A DNA stretch of 64,000 nt from Myxocyprinus asiaticus (lineage: Eukaryota > Chordata > Actinopteri > Cypriniformes > Catostomidae): NCBI RefSeq assembly GCF_019703515.2, contig NC_059374.1, positions 16,218,245 to 16,282,244 of the forward strand, given 5' to 3'. Shown piece after piece: positions 45,976 to 58,110 of the stretch. Numbering within the stretch: the first letter of the stretch is position 1; each line of letters opens with the position of its first letter. The position numbers and the translations under genes are program-made. Under the pieces are notes generated by a model. It did no database searches and had not been told where the DNA came from. It saw nothing but the letters and a program-made list of their open reading frames with translations.

Positions 45976-46842
45976 CTTAAAGGGTTTGTTCAACTAAAAA
46001 AGGAAAATTCTCTCATCATTTACTGTACTCACCCTCATGTTGTTCCAAATCTGTATGAAATATCTTCTGTGTAACACAAAAGAACTACATGGTCTCATAG
46101 AAACACATTGCTACAGTTTTGCAAAATGATGTTTATGTGGCTCATTGTACCTATCACAGCACTTGAACACTAGAGGCGCTATACAATGACTTTTATTTAC
46201 TTTAGCACAAATCACAAGTAAAAGGGCAGATTTATCAGTTTGTAAACACCTACTCATTTGCATTATATAAACAATTACACTTACAAGCTTGTTCAAGCGA
46301 GATTTCACGTTAGCTCAACTGATGGAGCATTGCACTTGTGATGCAATGGACCTAGTATGAGTCCTTAAGAAAACATGAGTCAACACACTGATCAAAGTGT
46401 CATAGACATACCACAAAATCACATGGTTTCTTCAGCAATTGTGATTTTCAACTAACATTTGCATCTTATGACACTATCGGTTAGGTTAAGGTTTAAGGTT
46501 TAGGGTAGGGAGGTACGTTTTGTTGATTTAAATCTAGATCGTGAATTAACATTAAATTTTTTTTTAACCATTTTACATCACTCAGTGGACATTTCACTTC
46601 GGAACTGCCGTGATATATGTAAAGAACCACGCAATATATTTGCAAAAATGTCATCATGACTATTCACTTTTATTGTATGGCAAAAGGATGCAATGAAAGT
46701 TAAAGGTGACTGAGGCTTACATGCAGCCTAACATCTCATACTGAGTTTTACAGATGAAACAAAGTCATAGGGTTTTGGAATATATAAGGGGGTGAATAAA
46801 TGATGACATAATTTTCAATTTTGAGTGAACTATCCCTTCCAT
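45976..46842. mobile_element. Palindromic MITE (AGTTCACC family) with SINE-like insert
   Basis: The left arm (45976-46105) has GGGTTTGTTCAACTAAAAAA, TACTCACCCTCATGTTGTTCC and CTTCTGTGTAACACAAAAG. The right arm (46660-46842) has AAACAAAGTCATAGGGTTTTGG, GGGTGAATAAATGATGACA and GAGTGAACTATCCCTTCC. The 550 bp between the arms is a different repeat (next entry). Confidence 0.7.
46106..46640 (+). mobile_element. tRNA-like SINE and associated repeat
   Basis: GTTAGCTCAACTGATGGAGC is an A-box-like tRNA 5' segment, followed by CACTTGTGATGCAATGGACC and TATGAGTCC. Farther on lie TTATGACACTATCGGTTAGG and GGACATTTCACTTCGGAACTG. Copies of the head are at about 50960-51013 and of the second part at about 52870-53180, so it is a dispersed family. 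Fold and boxes are degenerate. Confidence 0.55.
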
Positions 46843-47956
46843 AAGATTATTATTTAGAATGAAATGTCTCCATTCATATTTGTTCAGTATTCCGATCAAC
46901 TCTGGATTTAATCTTTCTCTTGCATTTTTGGAGGATCACTGTCAATTTCTTACAAGAAAAAAACTAAAGCACTGACTGTTCTATTAAATGCCTTAAATAT
47001 AATCCCTATATTGTGGAATTTAATGTAGTTTTAATTTATTTTAAATATAAGTTTTAATTTTAAGGTTGTTTTCATTAACAACCATTATATTTTTGTTCTG
47101 TCCTTATGTCAGTATACATTTTTTTTGTGCATAATCTCTGTCCCTGCAGGATTGTCAAGTTAGTTAGTGGCTGTAGAATATTCTGTCCTGTAGGTATAGA
47201 AGCTACTGCCTTCATTGATTGGCAAACCTGCCACTGCAGTCCCTAAACATATATTCCCAGGCGCACTAACTTGGCAAAAATCTTCATAATTGTAGATTCT
47301 TTTAAATATGTAGGATTGTTGCAAATGGTTTCCCCAATGACCTTGCAAAATTCCAAAGCACTTGCAAATTTGCTAATTTCAATGGATTCTGACTGCTTGA
47401 AATATGATTACTTTATGTTTTGGGGTGATATGCAACATCCTGTTTACAGCACATTTCATATGTCCCCTTTTTTGGTCACTTATGTCTTGTTCATTCAACT
47501 TGTTCGCCCAGCTCCCCATTCTGAATGGCAAAGAGAGAGGCCTATTTAACCTAGAAAAGATTGTAAAACTGGCACTGATCTCAGGATCTACAATTTGGCA
47601 ATATGACCTCCATGGAAAACCATATTTACAAAGCAGATTTGCCTTTAGCAGTTGTTATATTATCTTAGTCTGTTTTACAGATCAACTGTTTTTTCTTGAG
47701 ATTGTGCTAATTCATTAGGGACTAAATTACACCCTTTTCAGTTAAATAATAAATGCAGTGACCATGTACAATAAAGTAACACTGCAGCAAGTTTGACCTG
47801 TAAAAAGGTCGCCTTTACATTAAAATATCCACTTTGTAATTATTATTTTATTGTCATGAAATGTATCATGGACATTATGACGTATAGTGGTACAACTGAA
47901 AACAAAACTGTTAGAGTCAAGAGTTTGCTCAACCATTAAACATGAGATTTAACATC

Positions 47957-48015
<59 letters not shown>

Positions 48016-48302
48016 GTAAGATGTTATCAGCTCTTGAGACAGTAATTCAACACTCCATAGCCCACGCTGATTTAAACCCCAAACACTCCAGCTTCCAGCG
48101 CATTAATCTTTACCTAAACGACGGTTGCCAAATCAGTGATTTACTGTCAGGCATGTAAACAGAGCATTACTTTATCAGTGGGGACATATGGCAATATCGT
48201 AATAAGTTTAATGTGGAATGAAGTGTGTGTTTTCTTTTCACTATTCAAAGTAATCAACTATATTTTAGAAATAATACAATTTTAAAATCAATGCAAGACC
48301 TT
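46843..48302. other. Unassigned intronic sequence
   Basis: Frames of 92 and 104 codons at 47271-47718 overlap and have no motif. A (CA)n run lies at 47959-48014. Confidence 0.45.
47959..48014. repeat. (CA)n microsatellite
   Basis: About 27 uninterrupted CA dinucleotides. Confidence 0.95.
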
Positions 48303-48600
48303 TAAAGGAATAGTTTAACCAAAATGAAAATTCTGTCAATATTTACTCACCCTAATCTTACTCTCAAATCAAATAATTAATAAATTCTGTAAATGAAATA
48401 TGGAGGCTTCGTCAATAGCATCCAACCTCATTGGATCTTGCGGCATGATGTCATGATGTTGATGTTACTGACGTAGCCACCGTATTTCATTTACAGAGTT
48501 TATTAATGGTTTGATTTAAGAGTGAAAAATGACTTGGAATATAGTGCATGGGTCATACTGATTAGTTTTACACTGGTTTTATGGTGGGTTTTTTTTTACC
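48303..48600. mobile_element. Palindromic MITE (AGTTCACC family), left-arm copy
   Basis: AAAGGAATAGTTTAACCAAA and TCAATATTTACTCACCCTAA mark the terminus. Inside, ATAAATTCTGTAAATGAAAT and the later TATTTCATTTACAGAGTTTA are inverse copies. The right terminus is degenerate. Confidence 0.6.
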
Positions 48601-48841
48601 TAGTAATTTTAGGTAGATTTACTTTATAATTAACAGTTAAATGTTTATTTAATTAGAAGCAGTACATTTCCTTTGATATAATTACAGAACATGTCCTCTA
48701 ATAATTTAATTAAAAAGTACCACATAGAAAAGCCTCATAAATTCTATTAAAATACATTTCATTCACGTACGTATGCGCACATGCGCTTTCCATGATGAGA
48801 GACGCAGTGACAGAAATAACGGATTAAGCAGGATCAAGAGA

Positions 48842-49085
48842 ACATTTTTGAGTTGAGCGCGGTTGCCGCATTGGATGGCGTGAAGCCTCAACACGCACTA
48901 TGTCTCCGTGGCAACGCGCTCAACAAGCTACGTGATAAGATGCGCGGGTTGACGGTCTCAGATGCGGAGGCAACTGGGATTGGTCCTCCGCCACCCGGAC
49001 TGAGGCGAATCACTACATGACCATGAGGACTTAAAAGCACATTGGGAATTGGGCATTCCAAACTGGAAGAAAAAGGGGAAAAATC
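48842..49085 (+). mobile_element. tRNA-derived SINE, 5'-truncated second copy
   Basis: GGCGTGAAGCCTCAACACGC, TGTCTCCGTGGCAACGCGCT, CTCAACAAGCTACGTGATAAG, CCTCCGCCACCCGG and GGGAATTGGGCATTCCAAAC align with the body of the SINE at 14050-14464. The tRNA head is missing. The tail is A-rich. Confidence 0.8.
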
Positions 49086-50237
49086 CACCCAAAAAAAAAA
49101 GATTCATATGCCTCCATACTTCCATATAAATATATATAACATCCATAGTGTAATGGATTTCTGAATCTGAAAACATTTCTGTTTTTCCATGCATTCTACT
49201 AATGTTGGTCCTGAAAAAAATCTCAGAAAGTTGCCAGCATCTCACTGAGGTATGTGTTTCATATGAAGGAATCATTGTTCTGCCACTGTTGGACTGGGAT
49301 ACAAGGATAGACTCGCCATCGGGATTAAACCGTGCAGCACATCCGCCGGCTGCTACGCGAGATCAGAACAGGACCACCACCGGTCTCTCACATGGCAGCG
49401 CAGCGCTGACAAACCTGCATTGCACTCACGCCCTGATGTACAGTGGTAAACACAGCATGAGTTGCGCAGCCCATTTGAATTCAACACAGAATTAGCTGTT
49501 TTACACCCGCGTGATACGGAAGTCTTTCTACAGTATCTTTCTTTTGAAAAACAAATAAATAAAAAATATAAAATATGAATAATGTTTGCTATCATTTTGA
49601 GGACAATTAAGTGCGACTAAATGAAGCAACAAGCTTGTGCACTGTTAATACTACATTTTTTTAAGAACTGGATGCCAGATTAGATGTGATTTTTATGTAT
49701 TAAAATTTTACTATATTGTGCATTTAAACATTCAAAGATGATTCTCTGTGAAAGATTTTTGTTTTGTCAACCCATTTGTGCACATGTTGGTCAATAAATA
49801 TTATTAACAATTACTTTTGTGTTTCCTGTGAGTAACTGAAATAGATTTAGTCAAGTGTAGTCAAAAAAATCTGCAATAATTATAATAAAAAAAGGGTACA
49901 ATAATTTTACCCAATATTTAAAAGTAAACTTTGCCTATATTACAAAGGCAAATTGCATTTAAAATCTAAGTTATATGAGGTAGACTTTACCTGATATTCT
50001 TAACCTCTGTTGCATGCTAAAACTGAGAAAATAAATAAATAAATAAATACTCAACTCCACTTTTGTGGAGCATATTGGCAGTAAAGGGCATTTGAAAGTG
50101 CACTTCTGAAGCCTAAACTGACAAATGGATCACCCTACAGTCTCGTGGACTACACAGACACACACAAACGATGGCTATTGCAAGTTCACATCAAGTGCAC
50201 CATTTGGGAAACCTACATTTTCGGGCAAATAGATTTT
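49086..50237. other. Unassigned sequence
   Basis: 49290-49520 is less AT-rich, with open frames of 97 (plus) and 80 (minus) codons and no known domain. The rest is AT-rich and empty. Confidence 0.4.
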
Positions 50238-50900
50238 AAAGGGATAGTTCACACAAAAATGAAAACTCCTTCACTTTCTTCCATGCCATCCCATATGTGT
50301 ATTTCTTTCTTTCTTCTGCTGAACACAAACACAGATGTTTAGAAGAATATTTCAGCTCTGTAACTCCTTTCAGTGCAAGTGAGTGGTGGCCAGACATTTG
50401 AAGCTCCAAAAATCACACAAAGGCAGCATAAAAGCAATCCATAAGACTCCAGTGGTTTATTACTGTATATGTCTTCTGAAGCGATGTAATCACTTTTAGT
50501 GAGAAACAGATCAGCATTTCAATACTTTTTTTACTATAAATCTCCACTTTCACTTTCAGAATTTGAAAGAATTTGAAAGTGAAAGTGGAGATTTATAGTA
50601 AAAAAAAAAAAAAAAGGACTTAAATATTGATCTGTTTCTCACCCACACCTATTATATAGCTTCTGAAGGCATAGATTTAACCACTAGAGTCATATGGATT
50701 AATTTGATGCTGCCTTTATATAATATTTAGAGCTTGAAAGCTCTGGTCACCATTCAACTGCATTGTATGGACCTATAGAGCGGAAATATTCTTCTAAAAA
50801 TATTTTGGTGTTCTGCAGAATAAAGAAAGTCATACACATCTGGGATGGCATGATGGAGAGTAAATGAGAAATGTAAAATTTTTATGTGAACTATCCCTTT
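50238..50900. mobile_element. Complete palindromic MITE (AGTTCACC family)
   Basis: The best-preserved copy in the window. The ends AAAGGGATAGTTCACACAAA and, inverted, AAAGGGATAGTTCACATAAA match. The arms stay complementary through GCCATCCCATATGTGTAT, GTGGCCAGACATTTGAAGC and ATCCATAAGACTCCAGTGG to a perfect centre at about 50540-50602, where TATAAATCTCCACTTTCACT faces its reverse complement. 663 bp, no coding capacity. Confidence 0.85.
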
Positions 50901-51040
50901 AATGATTGCATTACATAACCAACAACATTTATAAGCTTGTTATAAGCTTCTTCATTGTGCAATAGCTCAACTGATGTTGCACTTGTTATGCAAAGGATCG
51001 GGCTACGAGTCCAGTAAAGCATGGTAGTATAAATGTACAC
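50901..51040 (+). mobile_element. tRNA-like SINE fragment
   Basis: AATAGCTCAACTGATGTTGC and GGATCGGGCTACGAGTCC match the tRNA-like head at about 46310-46360, with TTATAAGCTTGTT upstream in both. It directly follows the MITE end. Confidence 0.55.
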
Positions 51041-54000
51041 AGCATGGATTAAAGTGCCCGCGTACCTTCACCAATAATTTGTAGAACATTTATGTGTGTT
51101 AGGAATTAAATTAAACTCTGCACGTCTATGCCATTATATGTAAGGGAATTTTGGTTAATGATTTAGCTGCGTTAGACCACCATTATATATGCTTCGAGAA
51201 CGCAGATCTTTTAAAAAAAATTAAGTGATGAGATTATTTATCAAAATATACTACAGTCAGATTATCATTGAATACAAACAAGACATTATTGCTAATCTAA
51301 ACACATAGACAAACATGACAAATATGTTGGTGAGTAAATTGTAACAGAAGGTGAATTAAATGATCTGTACAGAGAAATTGAACTTTATGGAGTCTATAGA
51401 CAATGCCTTGAGAGCCACCAATAATTCATTTAGTTTACCTCGATTTGCAATCGAGTTGCTCAAATTATATTAAAAAGACACCAGCACTTTCAGCAAAAGT
51501 TGGAGATGTACTTGCATTGCTTTGGTTCTTTGGCTCTTTGTAGACAGTTCTGGTTGTTCCGTCGATGTCTTGGACCTCTGTTAAGATCTTAGATAGTTAG
51601 TTGCTGGAATGATGAGGCGTGGCTTTGAAGTGAGGCCTCCCGCAAGGGAGACTCGCAACTACCGTCACATGTGTGGGTCATACTGCATAGAAGAGAAGAG
51701 CTTCCTTACTTCCTTCCTGGACTCTACATTGTGCGAATCCTGGGAAGATGGGCTAAGAGCCCAGAGGGAAGAGTGCGAAGAGAGGAGAAGAGAGCAAGTG
51801 AGTAAGTAGGGATAAGAGAACAGAGCTTCCTTGGTGGGGAGGCTTTGTACTGTTGAGGCTGGCCACACCCCAAAGTCTTGAGCCAATCAGAAATGTCTTC
51901 TGCGGGGTCACATGGTCATTTCTGTCCCTCCTTCTGAAGGTGATTGATGAGCCTTTGTCTGTGAAGATTCCCGTTTCCCGCTAAAAAGTATGTTTTAATC
52001 ATACATTTTATATATCTCAGATACAACTGAATATATAAAAAACTAATTAACATAAACATTCCTGAAATGCAGAAAGAATCTCAACGATAGTAAACATGAT
52101 GTGCTTTATCATGAATGGTTATCATTCTATTAATATGACATGAATAAGACAATATTAAAGATTATAATCATCAATTCGTCAGTTAGCAAAGTGATTACAG
52201 GTCATAACAACATAATTTTCAGAACTATCTGGCAGGGCTAAGTATTGTGTACATTTTGGTACAAAAAGGTAGATTCTGTGCATTTTAGAGGGTTAAGTCA
52301 GCAAAGTACTGTGACTTTGTGTGAAATGTTCATGGATTAAGATGAGATATCTTAGTATTAGAATTGTGTTGTCTATTGCAAACATGAGGGTCTCATAATG
52401 GAGTCTGCTTTAGCTCTGTGTCTTGGTAATGAGTTTCTAGCATGTGACATTGGATATGTCTCATTTTTAAGTGTTCCTGTGTTACTAAATGATGAAACAA
52501 AGTGACATCTTTTAGATTTCTGGCATGGGGTTTATTCAGATAAGGAGTATTTAAGTCATGTGATAACCATTAACGTTTAGGGCATTCCTGATTTACAATC
52601 TGGATGAGGAGGAATTTTGGTGTGTCCACAGAACTCTCTTTGTTCTCAAGACAGTTGACACTCAACAGAGCCACTTTTAATGGACTCTTTTTAGGCCCCT
52701 GTGTCTAAGTTAATAACTTGGAAGGAAAATATCAGTTTACATCCTGAATTTGGATAATTTTGCATAGAAATCGTTAATTCTTCTGCCCATAAGATTCTAC
52801 ACAACACATGAATTTAATGTTTCAAAGAAAAACCAAAAAAATACATGGATGTTGCAATTGCTTTTTTCACCTCACATTTGCTTTTTATGACACTATCGTT
52901 TAGGTTTAAGTTAGGGAGGTTAGTTTCATCAATTTAAACCTCAATAAAAACCTCATCTGTTTTTCATGTCACATTTGCTTTTTATGACACAATCGGTTAG
53001 GTTTATGTTGAAGGTATGTTTTGTTGATTTAAACTCAATAGGGTAAAAGCCTTTAAAATCGCATCTGTTTGGCAGAACATTTAACTCTCTTTTTTGCCAC
53101 AAAGTGTACATTTCACCTCGGAACTGCCACAATACATGTAGGAGCCACGTAATATAATTTTCCTAAAATGTCGCCACAGCCACACAATTTTCTTGAGATC
53201 AGGCTCCATTTGGGACAGGGTCTTTATCTTGCGCAGACACAACAGACTCTTTTCATTTCCTAATATATCTAACCTATATTTTCTATTTTTATTTAATTTT
53301 GAAATTACTGCCAAATGTGTTCATGGGCTTTGTATAGTGAGAAAATCACAGCAAGAAGCGCACCATTGTTATGATTGATTGCTTATATAAGTGTGCTCAA
53401 ACAACAAGCCTCTATACTGAATGCTTATTATATCATCTCACTTCTCTTTCATAAAAAATGCTGAGATAATTTAATCTGACCCAGTTTGTGTGATTCATTT
53501 TTCTAGGTCTTGAACTCAGGCATAATATATGAAGTAAATAATCCATTTTAAGATGCTTAACGAACCTGCCCTACCAACAATCAATGTTCTATCAGTTTTG
53601 TAAACTCCTCATGACGTGTTATTTTGACCGAGAGATTCAATATAAGGAATATGTAACCAGCAAAATTCTGTTCCCTTGAATGACTGAATTCTGCCAGGCA
53701 TTCTGCTGATGTTCGCCTTAATTAGCGCAGTGCCGCATGGATACCCTCAGGAAAATATACTTGGCCAATGAGTGACAGCTTTTGATTTCTGAGCTGCTCC
53801 GTTCTGAGGTAACATCTCTCAGTCTGTGAACATAATATCAGTCAGCTCTCAGCTCTACAGCCTAAATGACCCTGAAATGGTCTGCTGCCCACCCTCTCCA
53901 GAAGCTGTCATCATCTACCCTCTTCTATAGCGACTAGACGTGTGTGTGAAGCTGTACTGCTGAATGAGGTCAGCTTGACAGATGTGCTCTCGACACATTA

Positions 54001-54116
54001 CCGCTGGTTAGCATAGACAACCTTTCAGACTCCTACTGCTATTTATTCGCTGCCTTTGTTCTGATAAGGCCCTGTTGTGCTGGTTGGCTGGTTTAATTAG
54101 TCCTACCTCATTCCTA
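51041..54116. other. Mostly unassigned intronic sequence
   Basis: A purine-rich block at 51609-51830 has a 66-codon frame without motif. About 52860-53180 is a diverged copy, itself partly duplicated, of the TTATGACACTATCGGTTAGG / CATTTCACCTCGGAACTGCC repeat also seen at 46440-46640. No gene found. Confidence 0.45.
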
Positions 54117-54300
54117 TATACAGTGGGGTCCAAAAGTCTAAGACCACTATTAATTAAAGTTATACAATGTTTTCCAGTCTTCTAATCTGATTGCACAGGC
54201 AGCATCCCAAGACTGCTAATTTGTTACCACAACTGGGACAGTTCACAATTTGTATCTGCATTTTCAGACAAGACTGCCCACAAAAGACAAGTGTTTTTCC
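54117..54300 (+). mobile_element. Tc1-like terminus, single end
   Basis: ATATACAGTGGGGTCCAAAA then GTCTAAGACCAC is the TA-flanked end of a fish Tc1-like family. The opposite end was not found, so the copy is truncated; its right limit is a guess. Confidence 0.5.
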
Positions 54301-55303
54301 TCAGTGACACAAAGTGGGCCTCATGTAATCTCATACCCAAAGGTGTTTGAGAGAACAAAATCGTCACTTCTAGGTACACTGGATGTGGCTCTTTTATTAA
54401 ATGTAATAAATTATTGTGTTATAACATTGTGTGACCCCGCGTCCACATGTGTGGACATAGTTTTTTGGCTTTGCTATAAGCAACGCATAATTTAAATTAA
54501 TTTAAACCAACTGATCCCAGTTCAGGACACTCTGGGCTGTCAGTAAAGGGTTAAACTTTTGATGCACGGAGTCATGTGACAAAACAACATGCGGCTGATC
54601 ACAGTGGAGTTTGTCTTTTTGAGAAATGACAACAAAACTACATCTGGTAAGAAACCTAATTATGTTTTTACATTATAAACTGTTTGAGTCAAAAGATTAG
54701 AGTCTCTAGTTTCTCTATGCCATTTTTTAAATTTTATTTGAGTGATTTATCGCAAAACGCCACACTGCTAAACACAGTGAACACTATAGTGGACAACAGC
54801 ACTAATTTTTCATAACAAATCCTATTTTTAATGTGCATGATAACATTGAGAAAAAAAAAAAAAAATCTGTTTCAGAGGCTTTATATGGAGTTAGGATGAA
54901 AATAAGGTGCATTTCGAACTGTTCTGAGACCAGTGCAGACAGACCGCACACTTGAGGTTGTCATTCACTAAATAGGGAGTAAGGGAGCATCCTATAGCTC
55001 TCTATGCAGCCAAATGCATTCACTCCTAACATCTGACCATAAGTTATGTTTCAGGCTGCACATGTTTGGCAGATATGGCACAATGGTAGTTAGCAGATAG
55101 ATTCAGAATTTATAATGTATAATTTTATTTGAACATGGTTGGCAGTGATTGGATGATGCTGGCTATTACTTTGAATCAGAATTATTTATGCTTATTTCTG
55201 ATTGGTAAAATGCTTCAGCACTGGTTATAACTTGTTTGTTTGACAGTGCAATGAGAGAACATTTAGATTGTGTTGCCAAAGTAGAAAAAAAAAAAAATGT
55301 GAC
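54301..55303. other. Unassigned sequence
   Basis: No gene or element recognised; poly(A) at 54851-54864 and 55288-55299. Confidence 0.45.
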
Positions 55304-55560
55304 ATTAAAGTCAAATCAAGTCAAATCATTTTTATTTGTATAGTTTTTTATTTGTGCTTTTCCCAATACACATTGTTCCAAAGCAGCTTTACAGAAAGCA
55401 GCTTTACAGAAAATCAGCTGTAATGTCTGTAACATCTCAAAAACATGAATAACCAACACTCCTGGAAACATAATAAACAAGTTGATTAAAAAATCTTTCT
55501 ATAGATTGGTATTATTTAAAATTTCACAACTTAGTTCCGCTGTCCCCATATGAGGACATC
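55304..55560 (-). mobile_element. LINE 3' end with GTCAAAT repeats
   Basis: TCAAATCAAGTCAAATCATT followed by TTTATTTGTATAG and CAAAGCAGCTTTACAGAAA (partly duplicated at 55380-55413) is the reverse of a common fish LINE 3' tail ending in TATATAAAT plus a short tandem repeat. Only the 3' part is present. Confidence 0.45.
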
Positions 55561-55909
55561 CATTTTTAGAAAAAAAATATTTGCTCTAGATTTTTTTTTT
55601 TTTTTTTGGCATGTTTATTAGGTGCTACTTGTTACAAATTAAAAAGAGAAATGGAAAATGCACAGAGCAGTCACGCTCGGGTCTCAGGTGTTTAAAGCGC
55701 AGACAAAATGCTCTGATGAACTTGAACTTGCTAGCCTTTAGCGGCAAATGCCTTACGTCTGGGAGTTCTGGGAGATAATAGTGGCCAATCTTTTTAATGA
55801 CAAGCTTTGACATTTCAGAATAAGCAGAAACATTTGATATGCTATGCAATGATATTGATGATATTCCCTGAGTGAGATATATATTCACATGTCTTGTTGA
55901 GGCAAAGTC
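55561..55909. other. Unassigned sequence
   Basis: An 87-codon minus frame without known motif; poly(T) at 55590-55608. Confidence 0.4.
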
Positions 55910-56390
55910 TGTCAGGATGACTTTTAGTTCCTGTTTCTGCCACTAGAGATCATCCTCTACCCATGTTTTGCTTTATGTCCTTCTTCCCTGTAATTAGTGT
56001 TCATTTGCCTCACCTGTGTTCTGTTTGATGTGTTTAAGTTGTGCTCTCAAATTGTTTCTTTGCTGAGTCTTTGTTTGATAGCATGTTCTCAAGCCTTACC
56101 TCCAGTGGATTTATCTTGTGGATTCTCTTGTTTTCAAGTTAATTACCGTGTGGATTTTACCTACTTTTGTTTGAATTTTGGATTTTGACTTCTTTGTTAC
56201 CATTGTGGATTATTCTGCTTCACTGACTTCTGCCATTCCTCTGTTTCCTGCCTTTGGATTTATTTATTTTTTTGTGAAGGATTTTTCAGTGACTTTGGAT
56301 TTGAATAAAACTAAATTATTTGAGACTTTTCAACCTCTTGTGCTGTCTCTGCATTCTGGGTCCTCCATCTCTCTTGTAGCACGTTGAATA
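55910..56390 (+). mobile_element. 5' LTR of the chromovirus
   Basis: Starts TGTCAGGATGACTTTTAG and contains AATAAAAC at about 56304 as a polyadenylation-like signal. The 3' boundary is uncertain (somewhere before the gag ATG at 56459). Confidence 0.6.
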
Positions 56391-56458
56391 AGCATCTGCC
56401 CTTGGCACCGGAGAGCCAAGTTCGAGCCCTGTCTCTGACAGAAAGTCTCAGCCATAAC

Positions 56459-57442
56459 ATGGACCCAGCAGAGACCTCCAACCCTCTTAATGTGAGTGAG
56501 CTCATTGCCACGGTATCTCAGAATGATGCCACTGTCCAGCACCACGAAGCAGCAATCACCTAGCAGGAGGATCTAATGGCAAGACATGACCACCCTCTTA
56601 ATGAAATCCTGGCCTCTCTGCAATACATCTCCCAGCATTTGCATGCACTTCTGTCTCAAATCCCACCCACCTCCCTAGCATCTGCACCTCTAGCTCCAGC
56701 TACCCCAGGTCCTACTTCGATGGCAGAGCCTTGCCTCCCAACCCCCCAATGGTTCTTTGGAGTTCCTAGTGCCTGTTGCAGGTTCCTGAACCGGTGCGCC
56801 CTAACGTTTGAGCTCCAGCTATCCTCCTTCCCCTTGGACCATTCTAAAATCGCCTACATCATCACTCTCCTCTTGGGAAGAACCCTGTCATGGGTGACAG
56901 CCATGTGGGAGGTCCAGGATCCCTTTTGCACCAGCCTCCAACTGTTCTCAGCTAAGTTCAGACGTGTATTTGACCATCCCGTCTCCTGCCATGAGGCATC
57001 CAAGCGCCACCTTCACCTTCAACAGGGCAACCGCAGTGTAGCTGAATATGCCATCCAGTTTAGGACCATTGCAGCAGAGAGCGGCTGGAATGACAAGGCC
57101 CAGATGGTGGCTTTCCAGAATGGACTTTCGGAGGCTATCCAAGACAAACTAGCTACTCATGAGGCCATGGGAGGTCTAGAACTGCTCATTGATGTAGCTG
57201 TGTGGCTGGATAACCAATTGAGGGAAAGACAATTGGCTCGGCGACCCCCAAACATCCCTCAACCTGTTCCAGACTCCTCTGATCTTCCTTGTTCCCAAGA
57301 CACTCCTTCTACTCCCAAGCCCATGCAGGTAGGAAGCTCTCAGTTTACTCCCGTTGAGCAAAACTGCAGAATGAGAGAGAGATGTTGTCTATACTGTGGC
57401 CAACACGGCCATTATCACTCAACCTGCCCAGAGCTTTCTTGA
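56459..57442 (+). pseudogene. Chromovirus gag
   Basis: A start at 56459 opens with MDPAETSNPLNVSELIATV but meets TAG at 56561-56563. In the same frame 288 codons are open from 56576. They include the capsid-like region (WFFGVPSACCRFLNRCALTF, KIAYIITLLLGRTLSW, FRRVFDHPVSCHEASKRH) and end with a CCHC zinc knuckle CLYCGQHGHYHSTC (C-x2-C-x4-H-x4-C). Gag would package element RNA. One stop is the only obvious defect in this frame. Confidence 0.85.
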
Positions 57443-57499
57443 AAAATCCAAACCCATCCAGCAGCAAGAGGGCTGTGATGGGCACCACTCTATCTGCAA

Positions 57500-58110
57500 C
57501 TCTTGGCAATTCTCGCCTCTTTCTCCCTGCCACACTAACATGGGTTGATAAAAGCACACCCTCCAGGTCCAGGTGGATTCCGGCGCAGTGGGAAACTTCA
57601 TGGATCAATCACTAACCGAGGCTCTACAGATCCCGTAGACCTCTCTCTCTCCTCCCTTGGCCATAACCACACTCGATGGGTGACCATTGGGAGAAGGCAG
57701 TGTTGATTTTGATACTTCCGCTTTGTGCCTGACCATTCACAAGCACCAGGAGGAAGCTGAGTTCCATCTGATTCACTCTCCCGAGTTTCCATTCGACAGA
57801 ACCCTCACATTGAGTGGTCCTCTGACACCATCCTTGAGTGGGGCCCTACCTGCCATGCCACATGTCTGTTCCCCAGTAAACCTGCAAACTCTCTTGAGCA
57901 TTCCAAGTCTTTCAAACTCTCGAGTCCCTCCCCAGTACTCTGACCTTAGAGAGGTATTCAGCAAGAGGAGAGCCACATCCTTTCCCCCTCATCGGCCCTA
58001 TGATTGTGCCATTGAGCTACTCCTGGGCTCACCCCTCCCAGGGGCCAAATCTTCTCTTTATCCCCCACAGTGCGCACAGTCATGGATGAATATATCTGAG
58101 ATGCTCTGAC
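57500..58110 (+). pseudogene. Chromovirus protease region
   Basis: Reading across frames, LQVQVDSGAVGNFMDQSL gives the retropepsin D-S-G motif near 57572. [19 protein letters not shown] and [19 protein letters not shown] (57930-58045) are the linker leading to RT. Several stops and shifts separate the pieces. Confidence 0.65.

Noticed and set aside
51609..51809. Short basic frame as a gene
   Set aside because: Purine-rich sequence gives an Arg/Glu-rich translation, with no motif or conservation evidence.
56388..56445. tRNA-like segment after the 5' LTR
   Set aside because: TTCGAGCCC resembles a T loop and TGGCACC a primer-binding site, but I could not pair an acceptor stem or match a specific tRNA end.
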